Positions 1-9,029 of a stretch of 64,000 nucleotides of DNA are shown here, piece by piece; positions within the stretch are counted from its first letter, which is position 1, and each line of letters begins with the position of its first letter. Source of the stretch: Streptomyces sp. NBC_00078 (lineage in GTDB: Bacteria > Actinomycetota > Actinomycetes > Streptomycetales > Streptomycetaceae). The stretch lies in the NCBI RefSeq assembly GCF_026343335.1, contig NZ_JAPELX010000001.1:9036913-9100912 (forward strand), written 5' to 3'. Under the pieces are notes generated by a model. That model did not search any database. It saw only the letters and a list, made by a program, of their open reading frames with translations, and was not told the origin of the DNA. The position numbers and the translations under genes are program-made.

Positions 1-108
1 CGACGCCGACACGGGGGAATCCGGGGAGGCACCGTCGGCGCTCACCTGACCCGTGGCGCGGGTTGGCCTTACGAAACCCGACCCATCAGGAGACCGAGAG
101 GCACCCCC

Positions 109-663
109 ATGCCCGACAAGGATACCTGCGACGACAAGCGGATCAACGTCATCACCGACGTGGCCGCCGTCGTCTCCAGCGCGGACAGCCAGGCGCTGCC
201 CGGCATCCATGCCCGCCTCAAGCGGCTTCGCCTGCTGCCCGGGCAGCACCTGGTCGACGGCGGCTACACCTCCGTCGCCGGTATGGACGCCGCCGCCCGC
301 CTCCACCGCGTCACCCTGGTCGGGCCGCTTCCCTCCAGCACCTCGCCGCAGCACCGGGCCGAGGATGGCTTCGGCAGGGAGAACTTCGTCATCGACTTCG
401 CCCAACGCGAGGTCACCTGCCCCAACGGGCAGGTCAGCGGCAACTGGCGGGACCTTCCGGTGGCGGAGCCGACATCGGTGGTGGTCCGGTTCGACGCCCG
501 CCAGTGCTGCCGCTGCCCCGAGCAGGTCGCGTGCACCCCGGGCCCGTTTCGCAGCCCGAACCCACGGCAGGGATCATCGACCGCATTGCCCCAGGGCAGG
601 ACTCTGGCCTGCAGTTTCTGGCAGCAGCCACCTTCGGGGATCTCGACTCAGAGCAGTCCCTAA
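109..663 (+). pseudogene. IS1182-type transposase fragment
   Basis: The reading frame matches the middle of IS1182-family DDE transposases: a CDD plus NVITDV segment, then LLPGQHLVDGGYTS (around residues 43-56), then a zinc-ribbon-like stretch with cysteines (VTCPNG, CCRCPEQVACTPG). The family is normally over 500 residues. Here the N-terminal third is absent, and family resemblance stops after about residue 145, where the frame runs into unrelated sequence. No terminal inverted repeat is visible. It is a dead insertion-sequence remnant; the ATG at its start is only the first one in the open frame. Confidence 0.7.
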
Positions 664-776
664 CGGCGGAACCGCCAGAAGTTCTGGGTTACGGAGAACA
701 CGATCGAACTCTCGCCACTCGCAGGCGTCAGATTGCTCTGCAGGTCGTACGTCTGTGTGCTGATACCCGTGCCGAC

Positions 777-941
777 GTTGCAGGTCTGGCAGACCCGAAC
801 ATCCGCGAGCAGACGCGCAAGAACATGGACGCGGTGGGCATCCCTCCGGCAGCGGTCGCCCGCGCGGTGGCCTTCGCCATCGAGCAGCCCAGCGACGTCG
901 AGATCGGCGAGATCAACGTTCGCCCCACCGTCCAGGCGTGA
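777..941 (+). pseudogene. C-terminal stump of a short-chain dehydrogenase
   Basis: About 54 codons end in AFAIEQPSDVEIGEINVRPT, the typical C-terminus of a classical SDR oxidoreductase subfamily common in Streptomyces. The Rossmann glycine motif and the Ser-Tyr-Lys catalytic residues are missing, because the sequence upstream is unrelated. This is a truncated remnant beside IS1182 and IS256 pieces, probably cut during IS-associated rearrangement. The assignment rests on the tail motif alone. Confidence 0.6.
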
Positions 942-1093
942 CACTTGCCGTCACCGGTCAAGTGACACGGCCGTCGGCCGCTTGCACAACGCCACTGTCT
1001 GGCCGGGCGTCCCGACGAGCAGAACACAACTCCGGACCTGGCTCCCGGTCTCAACGGGAGCGACGCCTCCTGGTGAAGTGAGTCCCAGAGCGG

Positions 1094-1351
1094 TCAGCCT
1101 GCCTTGCCGTCCTTGCCCGCCGGGTCGTGCTTGTCATAGCCGAGATGGTCGGTGACCTCGCCCTCCAGGGCGGACTCCAGAACCGCCTTGGTCAGCTGCT
1201 GCAGCAATCCTCCCCCGCCGGTCAGCTGCAGCCCCTTGCCGAAGGCCTGCGCGACGAGCTGGTCGATCAGTTTCTGCTCGACCGTCGCGGCCTCCGGCGC
1301 CGGATCCACCTGGTCGGCAGCGGCCACGAACTCGGTCACGGTGTCAGTCAC
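1094..1351 (-). pseudogene. N-terminal fragment of IS256-family transposase
   Basis: 85 codons match the N-terminus of IS256-type (mutator) transposases: an acidic leader, LIDQLVAQA, LTGGGGLLQQLTKAVLESAL and the family landmark EVTDHLGYDKHDPAGK. A full enzyme has about 400 residues with a DDE core, and none of that is present. The frame stops soon after the DPAGK motif. It is non-functional and marks one side of an old rearrangement next to the arabinofuranosidase genes. Confidence 0.8.
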
Positions 1352-1450
1352 TTGATGTCTCTTCCATGATCATCAATTACACCGGTGAGCGTACAGACCC
1401 GTGTTGGAGCGTCGTTGCTCGCGGGACGCATGCTGATCAAGCTTGCAGGG

Positions 1451-1497
1451 AGCAAGCACGGCCTCCCTGCGCTTCTGCAAGGCTGCCGTGCTCGCTG
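1451..1497 (-). terminator. Candidate terminator after the first arabinofuranosidase
   Basis: Arms AGCAAGCACGGC and GCCGTGCTCGCT can pair into a long GC stem. A second, competing repeat, GCAGGGAG...CTCCCTGC (1445-1470), overlaps it. The structure lies about 30-80 nt past the stop of the minus-strand GH54 gene, which fits a factor-independent terminator of the kind used in Streptomyces without a U-tract. Confidence 0.45.
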
Positions 1498-1528
1498 CTG
1501 GGAGGCGCTCGGAGAGTCCGGTCCCTCG

Positions 1529-3088
1529 TCAGCTCCAGGGAGACGCGGTGAGCCAACTGGTGTCCTCGGCCCAGGACGCCGTGGAGTCCCAGGCGTTGGA
1601 CCCGCCATTGCTGGCTATGTAGCCCGTGTAGGCGTAGTGGCGGATGTACTTCGTCGGGTAGTTGACGGACTGCAAGGAGAGGCCGACCCCGCTGTTGCCA
1701 TTAGTGGGGCAGAAGGTGGCGTCCTGCGCGAACAGGCTGCCGCCGTCGTCGGCGTCCAGGTAGAGCTGGAAGCCGGAGTGGCGCAGGAAGCGGCCGGGTG
1801 CATTGGCGGACTCGAAGGTCAGGCACGAGGTGTTGGCCTGGCCGGCGCGGACGATCCAGGTGGCGTCGCCCTTGTCGGTGGCCGAGCTGGAGGAGTTGAT
1901 GGCGGAGATGACGACCTTGTTGTCGGCGTCGTTGTGGCGCAGGTAGTCGGAGGTGCAGCACGCGGTGGTGGCCTGCAGGGAGATCCGGGAGCCGGGGGTG
2001 GGGGCGCTGGTCGAGGCGGTGCTGTAGCCGACGGCGGTGATGTTGGCCTGTACGGCGTTCTCGGTGGCGTCCGAGGGGTAGCCCGAGGTCATGACCCCCT
2101 CATAGAAGGTGCCTGCGGAGGAGGCGCTGTTGTCGCCGCCGATGCCGAGGATGATGGCGCCTTGCTTCTGCATCGGGTTGTAGCCGGAATCGTTGGGGCG
2201 TACGCCGCTGTAGTAGGTGGACAGGCTGCCCGACTGGGCGTTGCCGCCGCGGATGGCCCACTGGTTCGGCCCGCCCTTGACGATGGCGGTCACGAACCGG
2301 TTGTTGATGCTCGGGTCGCCCGCGTTGAAGCCGCGGTTGACGCCGGAGAACAGGCCGTTCTCCAGGTCGGCCATGATCCAGGGGCCGTTGCCGCTGCCGT
2401 AGCCCCAGTCCTTGCTGTTGCCGAAGTAGATGGCCTCCATGGTGCCGTTGCCGTCGTCGATGCCGTCCGTCTCGGCGTTGCCGTAGTCGAAGCAGCAGCC
2501 GCCGTTGAAGTGCGTGCCGTCGAAGATCGCGTACATCCCCTCCGGCTGGTCGCCGGTCGCGATGCCCGAGGTGTGGTTGTTCCGGTAGCCGGTGCCAGGG
2601 GCCACGTAGACGCCGTACGCCTTGTGGCCGGCGACCGTGACCGGCGCGTCGACGGCGTTGGCCAGGTTGTCCTTCCCACCCTCGGCCGGCCCGGGCCAGT
2701 AGCCCCCGGGTGCCTGGGTGAGGTTGTTGCCCTTGCCGGACTGGTCGTAGATGACGGTGATGACGCAGCTGGTGCCCGCGCAGAAGGAATCCTGCGCGGC
2801 GGCGTCGGCGTACCCGCCGACGCTCAGCACGCCGATGTCCTTGGTCGTGTTGTCGGAGGCGCGCCTGACCTGGTACAGCGGGCCGTTGTACGCCGCGTAC
2901 AGGGCGCGGGTCGTGCCGTGCGCCGCGACGCACGGCGTGCCGCCCGCCGCGTAGATGTCGCAAGGCCCCTGGGTGGCGGCCTGCGAGGTGGTGGCCGTGG
3001 CAGTGAGCAGGCCGGCGGTGAGCGCGGCGGTGGCGCCGGCCGCGAGGAACGCGCGTCTGACGCTGCGCATCCACTGTCGCTTGATCAT
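1529..3088 (-). CDS. Secreted GH54 alpha-L-arabinofuranosidase with CBM42
   Basis: Hydrolyses terminal arabinofuranosyl residues from arabinoxylan/arabinan outside the cell (family knowledge). 519 residues. Residues 1-38 form a signal peptide with an Arg pair (SVRRAFL) and an AxA-like end before TQGPC. Residues about 39-365 are the GH54 catalytic domain, starting GPCDIYAAGGTPCVAAH and containing CCFDYGNAETD, whose Glu fits the family nucleophile, and GIGGDN, whose Asp fits the acid/base. Residues about 368-519 are the arabinose-binding CBM42 (AbfB) domain with repeated YLRH/FLRH/YIRH motifs. I chose the ATG at 3088 because AAGGAG lies 6 nt upstream; an in-frame ATG 63 nt further up has no ribosome site. 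A paralogue lies directly upstream on the same strand, so the two are probably co-expressed. Confidence 0.9.
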   Translation of the reverse strand: MIKRQWMRSVRRAFLAAGATAALTAGLLTATATTSQAATQGPCDIYAAGGTPCVAAHGTTRALYAAYNGPLYQVRRASDNTTKDIGVLSVGGYADAAAQDSFCAGTSCVITVIYDQSGKGNNLTQAPGGYWPGPAEGGKDNLANAVDAPVTVAGHKAYGVYVAPGTGYRNNHTSGIATGDQPEGMYAIFDGTHFNGGCCFDYGNAETDGIDDGNGTMEAIYFGNSKDWGYGSGNGPWIMADLENGLFSGVNRGFNAGDPSINNRFVTAIVKGGPNQWAIRGGNAQSGSLSTYYSGVRPNDSGYNPMQKQGAIILGIGGDNSASSAGTFYEGVMTSGYPSDATENAVQANITAVGYSTASTSAPTPGSRISLQATTACCTSDYLRHNDADNKVVISAINSSSSATDKGDATWIVRAGQANTSCLTFESANAPGRFLRHSGFQLYLDADDGGSLFAQDATFCPTNGNSGVGLSLQSVNYPTKYIRHYAYTGYIASNGGSNAWDSTASWAEDTSWLTASPWS

Positions 3089-3173
3089 GAAGAACTCCTT
3101 CACCGGGTGGCGGGTGATGTGAGTCCGGTGCGGATTCGGCTGGATCCGCACCGGAGTGGGGGCGGACTGCTCG

Positions 3174-4730
3174 TCAGCTCCAGGGGGCGGCGGCGAGCCA
3201 GCTGGTGTCCTGGTCCCACGACGACGTGGCGTCCCAGGCGTTGGTACCGCCGTTGCTCGCGATGTAGGCGGTGAAGGCGTAGTGGCGGATGTACTTGGCC
3301 GGGTAGTTGAGGGACTGCAGGGAGTAACTGGTGCCGCTGTTTCCTGGTTGCGGGCAGAAAGTGGCGTCGGCGGCGAACTGGGTGGTCCCGTCGTTGGGGT
3401 TGAGGTAGAGCTGGAACGCGGAGTGCCTGAGGTACTTGCCGGATGTGTTGGCCGACTCGAAGGAGACGCAGTTGCTGTTGGCCAGGCCGGGCCTGACGAT
3501 CCAGGTGGCGTCGGCCTTGTCGGTGGCGGAACTGCCGGAGGTCACCGGCGCGATCGCGACCTTGTCGTCGCTCGCGTTGTGCTGCAGGTAGTCGGTGGTG
3601 CAGCAGGAGGTGGTGGCCTTCAGCGAGAGCCTCGCGCCCCGGGTGAAGGGGGTGGTGGTGCCGGTGACATAGCCGGCCGCGGCGATGTTGGCCTGGACCG
3701 CGGCGTCGGTGGCGTCGGAGGGGTAGCCCTGGACCATGGCGCCCTCGTAGAAGGTCCCCGCACTGTCGTTGTTGTTGGTCTGGCAGCAGTCGCCGCCGCT
3801 GCCGAGGATGATGGCGCCCTGCTTGTGCATCGGGTTGTATCCGCTGGGCAGTGCGCCGCTGTAGAGCTGGGTCAGGCTCCCGGACTGGGCGTTGGCGCCC
3901 TTGATGGCCATCTGGGTGGTGCCGTTGTTCTTGAGCATCGCGGTGACGAAGTGGCTGGTCTCGGCGACCTGGCCGGGGTTCCACGTCGTGCTGCCGCCGG
4001 AGAACAGGCCGTCCTCCAGGTCCGCCTGCACCCACGGTCCGGTTCCGCTGCAGCCGCCGAACCAGCACGAGGTGCTGAAGTTGATCGCGTCCATGGCGCC
4101 GTTGCCGTCGGCGTGGTGGTCGGTCTCGCTGTTGCCGTAGTCGAAGCAGCAGCCGTTGTTGACGTGGGCGCCGCTGGTGACCATGTACTCGCCCTCCGGC
4201 GAGCTGCCGGTCGGCACACCCGAGCCGCCGGCGAAGTAGCTGTTGCCGGGGTTGATGTACAGCGCGTAAGCCTTCTGGCCGCCTACGGTCAGCGTTTCGG
4301 TGTTCGCGGTGGCGGCCGTGTCGGCGCCGCCGGTCCCGCCGGGTCCCTGGTAGACCAGGGTGTTGCCGCTGTTGCCGGTCTGGTCGTAGACGCGGGTGAT
4401 GGTGCACGTGGTGCCCGCGCAGAACGAGTCCTGCGCCGCGGCGTTGGCGACGCCTCCGGCGGACAGTACCCCGATGTTCTGCAACGCGCTGTCCGACAGC
4501 CGCTGCACCTGGTAGAGCGGGCCGTTGTAGGAGGCGAACAACGCGCGGGTGGTGCTGTGCGCCGCGACGCACGGCGTGCCGCCCGCCGCGTAGATGTCAC
4601 AGGGCCCTTGTGTGGCGGCCTGCGAGGCGCCGCTGAAGGCGACAAGGCCGGCGAAGGCGAGCGCCACTGCGGCTAAGGAGACAACCAGCCCCCGGTGCAG
4701 TCGTCGGAACGTGAATGGCTCAGGCACCAT
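3174..4730 (-). CDS. Second secreted GH54 alpha-L-arabinofuranosidase with CBM42
   Basis: 518 residues with the same architecture as the neighbour at 1529-3088: signal peptide (about 1-40, ending GASQAATQGPC), GH54 catalytic domain with CCFDYGNSETD and LGSGGDCC, and a C-terminal CBM42 of about 150 residues with YLQH/YLRH/YIRH repeats. The pair reads as a tandem duplication that has diverged: this copy has extra Cys (CWFGGCSG, GDCCQTNN) suggesting an additional disulfide. The gap to the downstream copy is only about 85 nt and shows no strong terminator. A GGGGG run sits 3 nt before the ATG, an unusually short spacing, so the exact start is less sure than the product. Confidence 0.88.
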   Translation of the reverse strand: MVPEPFTFRRLHRGLVVSLAAVALAFAGLVAFSGASQAATQGPCDIYAAGGTPCVAAHSTTRALFASYNGPLYQVQRLSDSALQNIGVLSAGGVANAAAQDSFCAGTTCTITRVYDQTGNSGNTLVYQGPGGTGGADTAATANTETLTVGGQKAYALYINPGNSYFAGGSGVPTGSSPEGEYMVTSGAHVNNGCCFDYGNSETDHHADGNGAMDAINFSTSCWFGGCSGTGPWVQADLEDGLFSGGSTTWNPGQVAETSHFVTAMLKNNGTTQMAIKGANAQSGSLTQLYSGALPSGYNPMHKQGAIILGSGGDCCQTNNNDSAGTFYEGAMVQGYPSDATDAAVQANIAAAGYVTGTTTPFTRGARLSLKATTSCCTTDYLQHNASDDKVAIAPVTSGSSATDKADATWIVRPGLANSNCVSFESANTSGKYLRHSAFQLYLNPNDGTTQFAADATFCPQPGNSGTSYSLQSLNYPAKYIRHYAFTAYIASNGGTNAWDATSSWDQDTSWLAAAPWS

Positions 4731-5055
4731 AAACCCCCTTGTTCATCGATACGGGGACAGCGATCCGCGCCCCGACGCGTTGGCGGTGGACAAGCAGCAG
4801 CGGGCCCAGCAGGGCGAGCAGCGTTCTCACGGTTCGGTTCAGCTCTGTTCCTCCGGGCTCGGCCGGTCTGCTCGGCCGAGCGTCGTGGCGAGGGACCAGT
4901 GTTCGAAATGACGAACGTCGTGCGGCACTTCGAGCAGAAGATAGGTTTCTGCCATGGCTCCGTCAATGTTTCCGACAGGTTCCGCTCCGTTTGTTGTGCC
5001 GCTCCACTCCGAGGGGGCGTTTGATCTAGGTGAATTAACCCTTATTTACTGGTAA
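4731..5055. other. Promoter region of the GH54 pair
   Basis: No gene is visible. Two short palindromes lie upstream of the arabinofuranosidase start: GCTCGGCCGAGC near 4870-4881 and GTTCG-N6-CGAAC at 4901-4916. Either could be a sugar-responsive repressor site, but nothing links them to a particular regulator. The stretch from about 5010 (TGATCTAGGTGAATTAACCC) is locally AT-rich. Confidence 0.3.
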
Positions 5056-5286
5056 GTGCCTCGCCAGGTTGGGGTGGTCGCGTCCGATCGCGTGGCGGAG
5101 GCTGAGGCGCTGGCCAGGGTGGACGTAGAGCGGGGCGTGCGGCTACTCGAAGCTCTCGCCACCGACCCCACCCTGGATGTCGGATCCCGCGGGGAGGCGG
5201 CCAGCGCGCTGGCCAGGGTAGACCCTGTGCGGGGACATCCTCTGGTCATTGAGATCACACTCGAAATCGCGGGCGGCTACTACTAA
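5056..5286 (+). pseudogene. Fragment of a repeat protein (HEAT-like)
   Basis: 76 codons containing two imperfect units of the form R-x-E-A-x-x-L-A-R-V-D-x-x-R-G, resembling alpha-helical HEAT-type repeats in large streptomycete proteins. There is no convincing ribosome site at the GTG and no other domain, so this is probably the tail of a larger lost gene. The function of the parent is unknown. Confidence 0.35.
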
Positions 5287-5324
5287 CTGAGGCGGCCGAC
5301 GCTGGCCGAGAGAAAACACCCAAG

Positions 5325-5760
5325 TTGCTAAGGCCCTCTGCGGACAGAAGCCCGGCGACGGGAGTCTGGGTCGCACCCACCGAACTCGCCGCCCAGCCCG
5401 GCACAATGAACCGTCCGACGGACGGGTTCGTGCCCTCGGCGGTCCAGGAATCCACGAACCCGCGCGCTTCTGTGGCGGACCAACTCCATGCATGGGTGCG
5501 CGTGATGCGCGGCCACGGCCGCTACCAGCACCCGCCGGCCGACTTCCGGCGCATTCGCCGCTGCCTATACGTCGCGTCGCCCGCCCTGACCTCATGGGCG
5601 AGGGCCGGGCAGGACCTGCGACAGATCACGGCCGATCACATACAGGTCGAACTCGCTCGGCACCAGCGAAATGTAGCTCGCGGTCTCCTCAGCGTGCTGC
5701 GGAGCATCTTCCGGGCCCTGAAACAGGAATGGTTGGCTCGCCGGAAGGACGGACTCAGCC
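5325..5760 (+). pseudogene. N-terminal fragment of a tyrosine site-specific recombinase
   Basis: The frame carries LTSWARAGQDLRQITADHI followed by LSVLRSIFRALKQE, which resembles the SAM-like core-binding domain of phage/ICE integrases of Streptomyces. The catalytic domain (Arg...His-x-x-Arg...Tyr) is absent; the frame runs into a fragment encoded on the other strand. It may mark a former integrative element in this IS-rich stretch. No attachment-site repeat was recognised. Confidence 0.5.
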
Positions 5761-6181
5761 GGCCAGTGCGTGGAAGCCGCGTTGGAAGTAGACGGTCGCC
5801 GGGTCCTGTCCGAGTCGGACGAGGGTGCGCCCCGCGAGGGGGCCGAGCGCGTCGAGCCCACGCATCGCGGTCACGGACGCGAGACCGGCGCCCGCGGCCT
5901 GCTCGTCGTTCCACGTGGCGGGGGTGTGCGCCCAGGCCGAAAGGATGAGCAGCTCCGCGGTCGCGCCGGTGACGCCGCCCAGCCCGAAGACCCGGTCGCC
6001 GATGCTCACCCCCTGCACCCCGGCGCCGATCTCGTCGACCACACCGGCGCCGTCGCGCCCGGGAATTTCGGGCAGATCCAGGGGGAAGATCTGGTGCATG
6101 GCGCCCGGAGCGCAGCTTCCAGTCGATGGGATTAACGCCGGGCTCACCCTCCCCTGGAACTCCGGCGTCGTCGAAGGACAC
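5755..6181 (-). pseudogene. Broken NADP-dependent quinone oxidoreductase-like gene
   Basis: In one frame VNPIDWKLRSG and in the next LPEIPGRDGAGVVDEIGAGV...GDRVFG...LASVTAMRGLDALGP are consecutive motifs of zinc-independent MDR (quinone oxidoreductase-like) proteins: the GroES-like domain and the start of the Rossmann part. The switch between frames near 6100 shows a frameshift, and the C-terminal half is replaced by other sequence. Both flanks are mobile-element remnants. It is not functional. Confidence 0.6.
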
Positions 6182-6268
6182 GTCAACCGGATCAAGATGC
6201 TCAAGCGCCAGATGTATGGCCGCGCCGGCTTCCAGCTCCTACGCAAACGCGTCTTGCTCACTCCGTGA
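6115..6268 (+). pseudogene. C-terminal fragment of ISL3-family transposase
   Basis: The frame ends WNSGVVEGHVNRIKMLKRQM then GRAGFQLLRKRVLL, the highly conserved C-terminus of ISL3-family transposases. Only about 45 codons remain of roughly 400-500. The start of the fragment overlaps the opposite-strand oxidoreductase remnant. It lies just upstream of the phosphotransferase gene. Confidence 0.75.
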
Positions 6269-6330
6269 GTGTGTTTCGGCGCTCAACCGGATGCCAAACG
6301 GGCCGGCCAAGAACACGAGAAGCTGGAGCC

Positions 6331-7071
6331 ATGAACACGGGAAAGGACGAAGTACCACTGTCCGGAGGGCGGATCACTCAGGGCGTCGTCCGTGTCGGCG
6401 ACACCGTCCGGCGACCCGTCACAGCCAGGTCGGCCCTCGTAGCCGAATTGCTGAACCATCTTCAACAACGCGGGTTCAACGGCGCACCGCGATATCTCGG
6501 GCTCGACGACACCGGCCGTGACACGTTCACCTACCTGCCCGGCCGAGTACCGGCCAGATTCCAGCTCTGGAGCGACGATCAGGTGGCGGCTGCCGGTACC
6601 CTTCTGCGCTCGTTGCATGAGGCCACCCGCGGCAGCCGCCTTGCCGCGGCCCATCCGGTCGTCTGCCACCACGATCCCGGCCCGAACAACGCTGTCTTCC
6701 ACCAGGACCGGCCGGTGGCCTTCATCGACTTCGATACAGCCGCCCCCGGCGACCCCCTCGAAGACCTCGGATACATGGCCTGGACCTGGTGCATCTCCTC
6801 CAAGCCACAAGCCCCACCCGCCCAGGAACAGGCAACCCAGGTACGGATCCTCGCCGACGCCTACGGGCTCGACATCCCAGCACGCAGCAGCCTCGTCGAC
6901 GCCATCCTTGACCGCCAAATCCGCAATGCCCTCTGGTGGCGTCAGCACCTCAACGCTCCACAGCCACACGTGGCCGACAACGAACAAGTCCATGCCCGGA
7001 TCGCCTGGTCCAGGCGTGAGCACGACTACACAACCGCCAACCGCACCGTCTTCGCGAGAGCCCTGCGCTGA
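6331..7071 (+). CDS. Aminoglycoside phosphotransferase-fold small-molecule kinase
   Basis: 246 residues of the APH/choline-kinase fold. The Brenner motif HHDPGPNN (about 113-120) supplies the catalytic Asp and metal-binding Asn. FIDFDTAAPGDPLEDL (about 131-146) is the DFG-like metal site. The N-lobe begins LSGGRITQGVVRVGDTVRR, typical of a small streptomycete subfamily of unknown substrate, so antibiotic resistance should not be assumed. The ATG at 6331 is preceded by GGAG, while the upstream in-frame start lies inside the ISL3 remnant. The gene stands alone, flanked by an IS remnant and a 335-bp gap, and converges on the sigma-factor gene. Confidence 0.75.
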   Translation: MNTGKDEVPLSGGRITQGVVRVGDTVRRPVTARSALVAELLNHLQQRGFNGAPRYLGLDDTGRDTFTYLPGRVPARFQLWSDDQVAAAGTLLRSLHEATRGSRLAAAHPVVCHHDPGPNNAVFHQDRPVAFIDFDTAAPGDPLEDLGYMAWTWCISSKPQAPPAQEQATQVRILADAYGLDIPARSSLVDAILDRQIRNALWWRQHLNAPQPHVADNEQVHARIAWSRREHDYTTANRTVFARALR

Positions 7072-7407
7072 CTTCCCTCGGCTTCGCCACAAGGGGCTCG
7101 AATACGCAGCGTCACACCCCACACAACGAGAGCCAGAGCCATCCGACATCGACAAAGCCAGAGCCCCGCACAAACCGTGCCAGACAGAGGAGCCCGACAA
7201 CCGCCATCACCGCGAACGCCAGCCACCTGACCTCGGCGGAAGCCCGCATACGCATCTCCGGCGGCTGTCCCGGCATGCTCCTGTCGCCATGATGAGCCCC
7301 GCGCGACAAGGGCAGGGCGCGCGGAGGGCGCAGAACGGCACTACGCCCTCCGAGTCGCGCCTCTGGCCTTGTCGCCGAGCAGCTCCGCATCACACGGGGC
7401 GGAACGG
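7072..7407. other. Gene-free stretch between convergent genes
   Basis: Lies between the plus-strand kinase and the minus-strand sigma factor. I see no coding frame with plausible family signal, no clean terminator hairpin and no repeat. The open frames here are antisense shadows. Confidence 0.4.
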
Positions 7408-8028
7408 TCAGTGGTACCCCTCGGCCACCGGAACGGCGTGCTCGGCCTCGTCCAGCCAGCCGATCAGGGAGGTACGGGCCCGGGCGACCCGGGAGCGCAC
7501 CGTGCCGATCGGGCAGTCGCTGACGAGGGCCGCCTCCGCGTAGGGAAGTCCCAGCATCTGGGTGAGCACGAACGCCTCGCGGCGGTCGTCGGGGAGCGTG
7601 TTCAGCAACTCCGCGAGCGCGACGCCGTCGTCGAAGCCGGGCAGGCCGCGCGGCCGGGTGCGTTCGACGAACGACTCCCACTCGCCCGTGTTCGACAGGC
7701 GGGGGCGGGAGGAGTTGTGGCGGATGCTGTCGATGACCGCGCGGCGGGCGATGGAGAACAGCCAGGTGCGGGCCGAGGAGCGGCCTTCGAACCGGTGCAG
7801 GCTGCCCAGGGCGCGCAGGAAGGTCTCCTGGGTCAGGTCGTCGGCGCTCTCGGGGTCGGCACCAAGGTACGTCACGTAGTGGCGGACGTCTCGGTGCAAG
7901 GCGCGGACGAAGTGGTCGATGGCGTCGGGATCACCGCTGCGCGCGGCAAGCGCCCACGCCGTGATCGGGTCTTGTCTTGGGTTCGTCGTCGTCTGTTCAC
8001 GCGAGGGAGGCAGGGCAGGAGTGATCAC
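7408..8028 (-). CDS. ECF-type RNA polymerase sigma factor
   Basis: 206 residues with the two-domain layout of extracytoplasmic-function sigma factors. Region 2 spans about residues 30-105 (DDLTQETFLRALGSL, RTWLFSIARRAVIDSIR) for core binding and -10 recognition. Region 4 spans about residues 140-190 (LPDDRREAFVLTQMLGLPY, IGTVRSRVARARTSL) for -35 recognition. No anti-sigma gene with a zinc HxxxCxxC motif is adjacent. Its minus-strand position 290 bp downstream of ycnI suggests a link to the copper genes, but a hairpin at 8275-8307 separates the two, so it likely has its own promoter. The start is a GTG with a weak ribosome site. Confidence 0.85.
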   Translation of the reverse strand: MITPALPPSREQTTTNPRQDPITAWALAARSGDPDAIDHFVRALHRDVRHYVTYLGADPESADDLTQETFLRALGSLHRFEGRSSARTWLFSIARRAVIDSIRHNSSRPRLSNTGEWESFVERTRPRGLPGFDDGVALAELLNTLPDDRREAFVLTQMLGLPYAEAALVSDCPIGTVRSRVARARTSLIGWLDEAEHAVPVAEGYH

Positions 8029-8274
8029 CTGGTGTCTGTCCTTCTCTGTGCCAAGGATCCGGTTTCCGGGCAGGCAGGCGCATCAGGGCAGCGGGCAGCC
8101 CGGCACCGGTGAGGGGGTGTCGGCCGGGCGCGGGCGCACGGCCGGCCCGAGGCGGGCAACCGACAGCTCGATGACTGCGGACGGGCGACTGCCTGGGCGA
8201 GCGAGGACCTGCCGGATATGGGCACCGCGGCAGCACCGTTCCTCTGCTGCGCCGGCAGTGGGGCCTTGTGGTGC

Positions 8275-8307
8275 GGGGTGGTATAAGCGGCCGTCCTGTA
8301 CCACCCC
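8275..8307 (-). terminator. Terminator of the copper operon
   Basis: Perfect 9-bp arms GGGGTGGTA (8275-8283) and TACCACCCC (8299-8307) with a 15-nt loop, starting 12 nt past the ycnI stop on the minus strand. It is positioned to end the copCD-membrane protein-ycnI transcript. Confidence 0.6.
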
Positions 8308-8318
8308 TTCGTGCGCCG

Positions 8319-9029
8319 CTACCGCCGGGCGGCCCGTGCCCGGGTGACGGCGAGGCCGCCCGCGAGGAGGCCGAGGACACCGACGACGAGACCCGCGATG
8401 CCCAGGCCGCGGGCGGTGTTGTCGCTTGCCTTGGCCGACGACGAGACCGCGCTGACGTTGGCGGTGTCGGAGCCGTTCGCGGTCAGTTTCAGCACGGGTG
8501 CGGGGTTCTCGGGTTCGGCCTGGCCGGGCTGTTGCTGCTCGATCCAACGGACGATCTTGCCGTCGGAGTAGCTCTGCAGGGCCTTGAAGACCAGTTGCGC
8601 GGCGCCGGTCGGGAGCTGGCCGAAGGCCACGGTGAAGTCCTGGTACTGGCCCGGCGCGATCCTGCCGCCGGTCCAGACGATTTCGGAGACGGCGGTGGTG
8701 ATGTCGCCGTCGTCGGTCTTGATGGGGGTGCGGAGTCTGGCGGTCTTCGTCTGGGCCGTCCAGCCGGTGACGGGCTGGACGAGGACGGAGGGGATCGGGT
8801 GGTCGGTGGGGAAGACGACGTCGAGCTTGACCGTGCCCGCGGTGTCCTCCTCGTTGGGAACGCGGAAGGTGATCGTGCCGTCCGTGGCGCCCTGCGGGTA
8901 GCTGTCGGGATGGACGGTGACGTGGGCGAACGCTGCGCCGGCGCTGGCGATCAGGCCGGCTGCGGTGAGCGCGGTGACCGTCAGGGCACGGCGGCCCGCA
9001 CGGGAGGACACGGTGGGTGTCGCGTACAT
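8319..9029 (-). CDS. ycnI: YcnI-family (DUF1775) copper-associated protein
   Basis: 236 residues. A signal peptide (about 1-36, ending GAAFA) leaves a mature N-terminal His (HVTVHPDSYPQG), which in the family forms part of a mono-histidine copper site. A DUF1775 domain follows (VTGWTAQTKTARL, GQYQDFTVAFGQLP), then a low-complexity linker and one C-terminal membrane helix (GLGIAGLVVGVLGLLAGGLA) with Arg-rich tail. It is expected at the outer face of the membrane as a copper chaperone. I chose the ATG at 9029 because GGAG sits 6 nt upstream; the ATG at 9041 has no ribosome site. It is last in an operon with the CopC-CopD fusion, and its 5' end overlaps the upstream gene by 49 nt. Confidence 0.85.
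   Translation of the reverse strand: MYATPTVSSRAGRRALTVTALTAAGLIASAGAAFAHVTVHPDSYPQGATDGTITFRVPNEEDTAGTVKLDVVFPTDHPIPSVLVQPVTGWTAQTKTARLRTPIKTDDGDITTAVSEIVWTGGRIAPGQYQDFTVAFGQLPTGAAQLVFKALQSYSDGKIVRWIEQQQPGQAEPENPAPVLKLTANGSDTANVSAVSSSAKASDNTARGLGIAGLVVGVLGLLAGGLAVTRARAARR

Noticed and set aside
1385..3274. Long plus-strand frame of 629 codons opposite the first arabinofuranosidase
   Set aside because: It is the antisense shadow of the GH54 gene in high-GC3 DNA: Val/Gly/Ala-rich, without domain signal. Similar long antisense frames at 3156-4676, 24183-26486, 29043-30413, 41317-42651, 43276-45309 and 47278-49041 were dropped for the same reason.
6331..7071. Aminoglycoside resistance gene
   Set aside because: The fold is APH-like, but the N-lobe belongs to a widespread uncharacterised streptomycete kinase group. 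Resistance is not supported.
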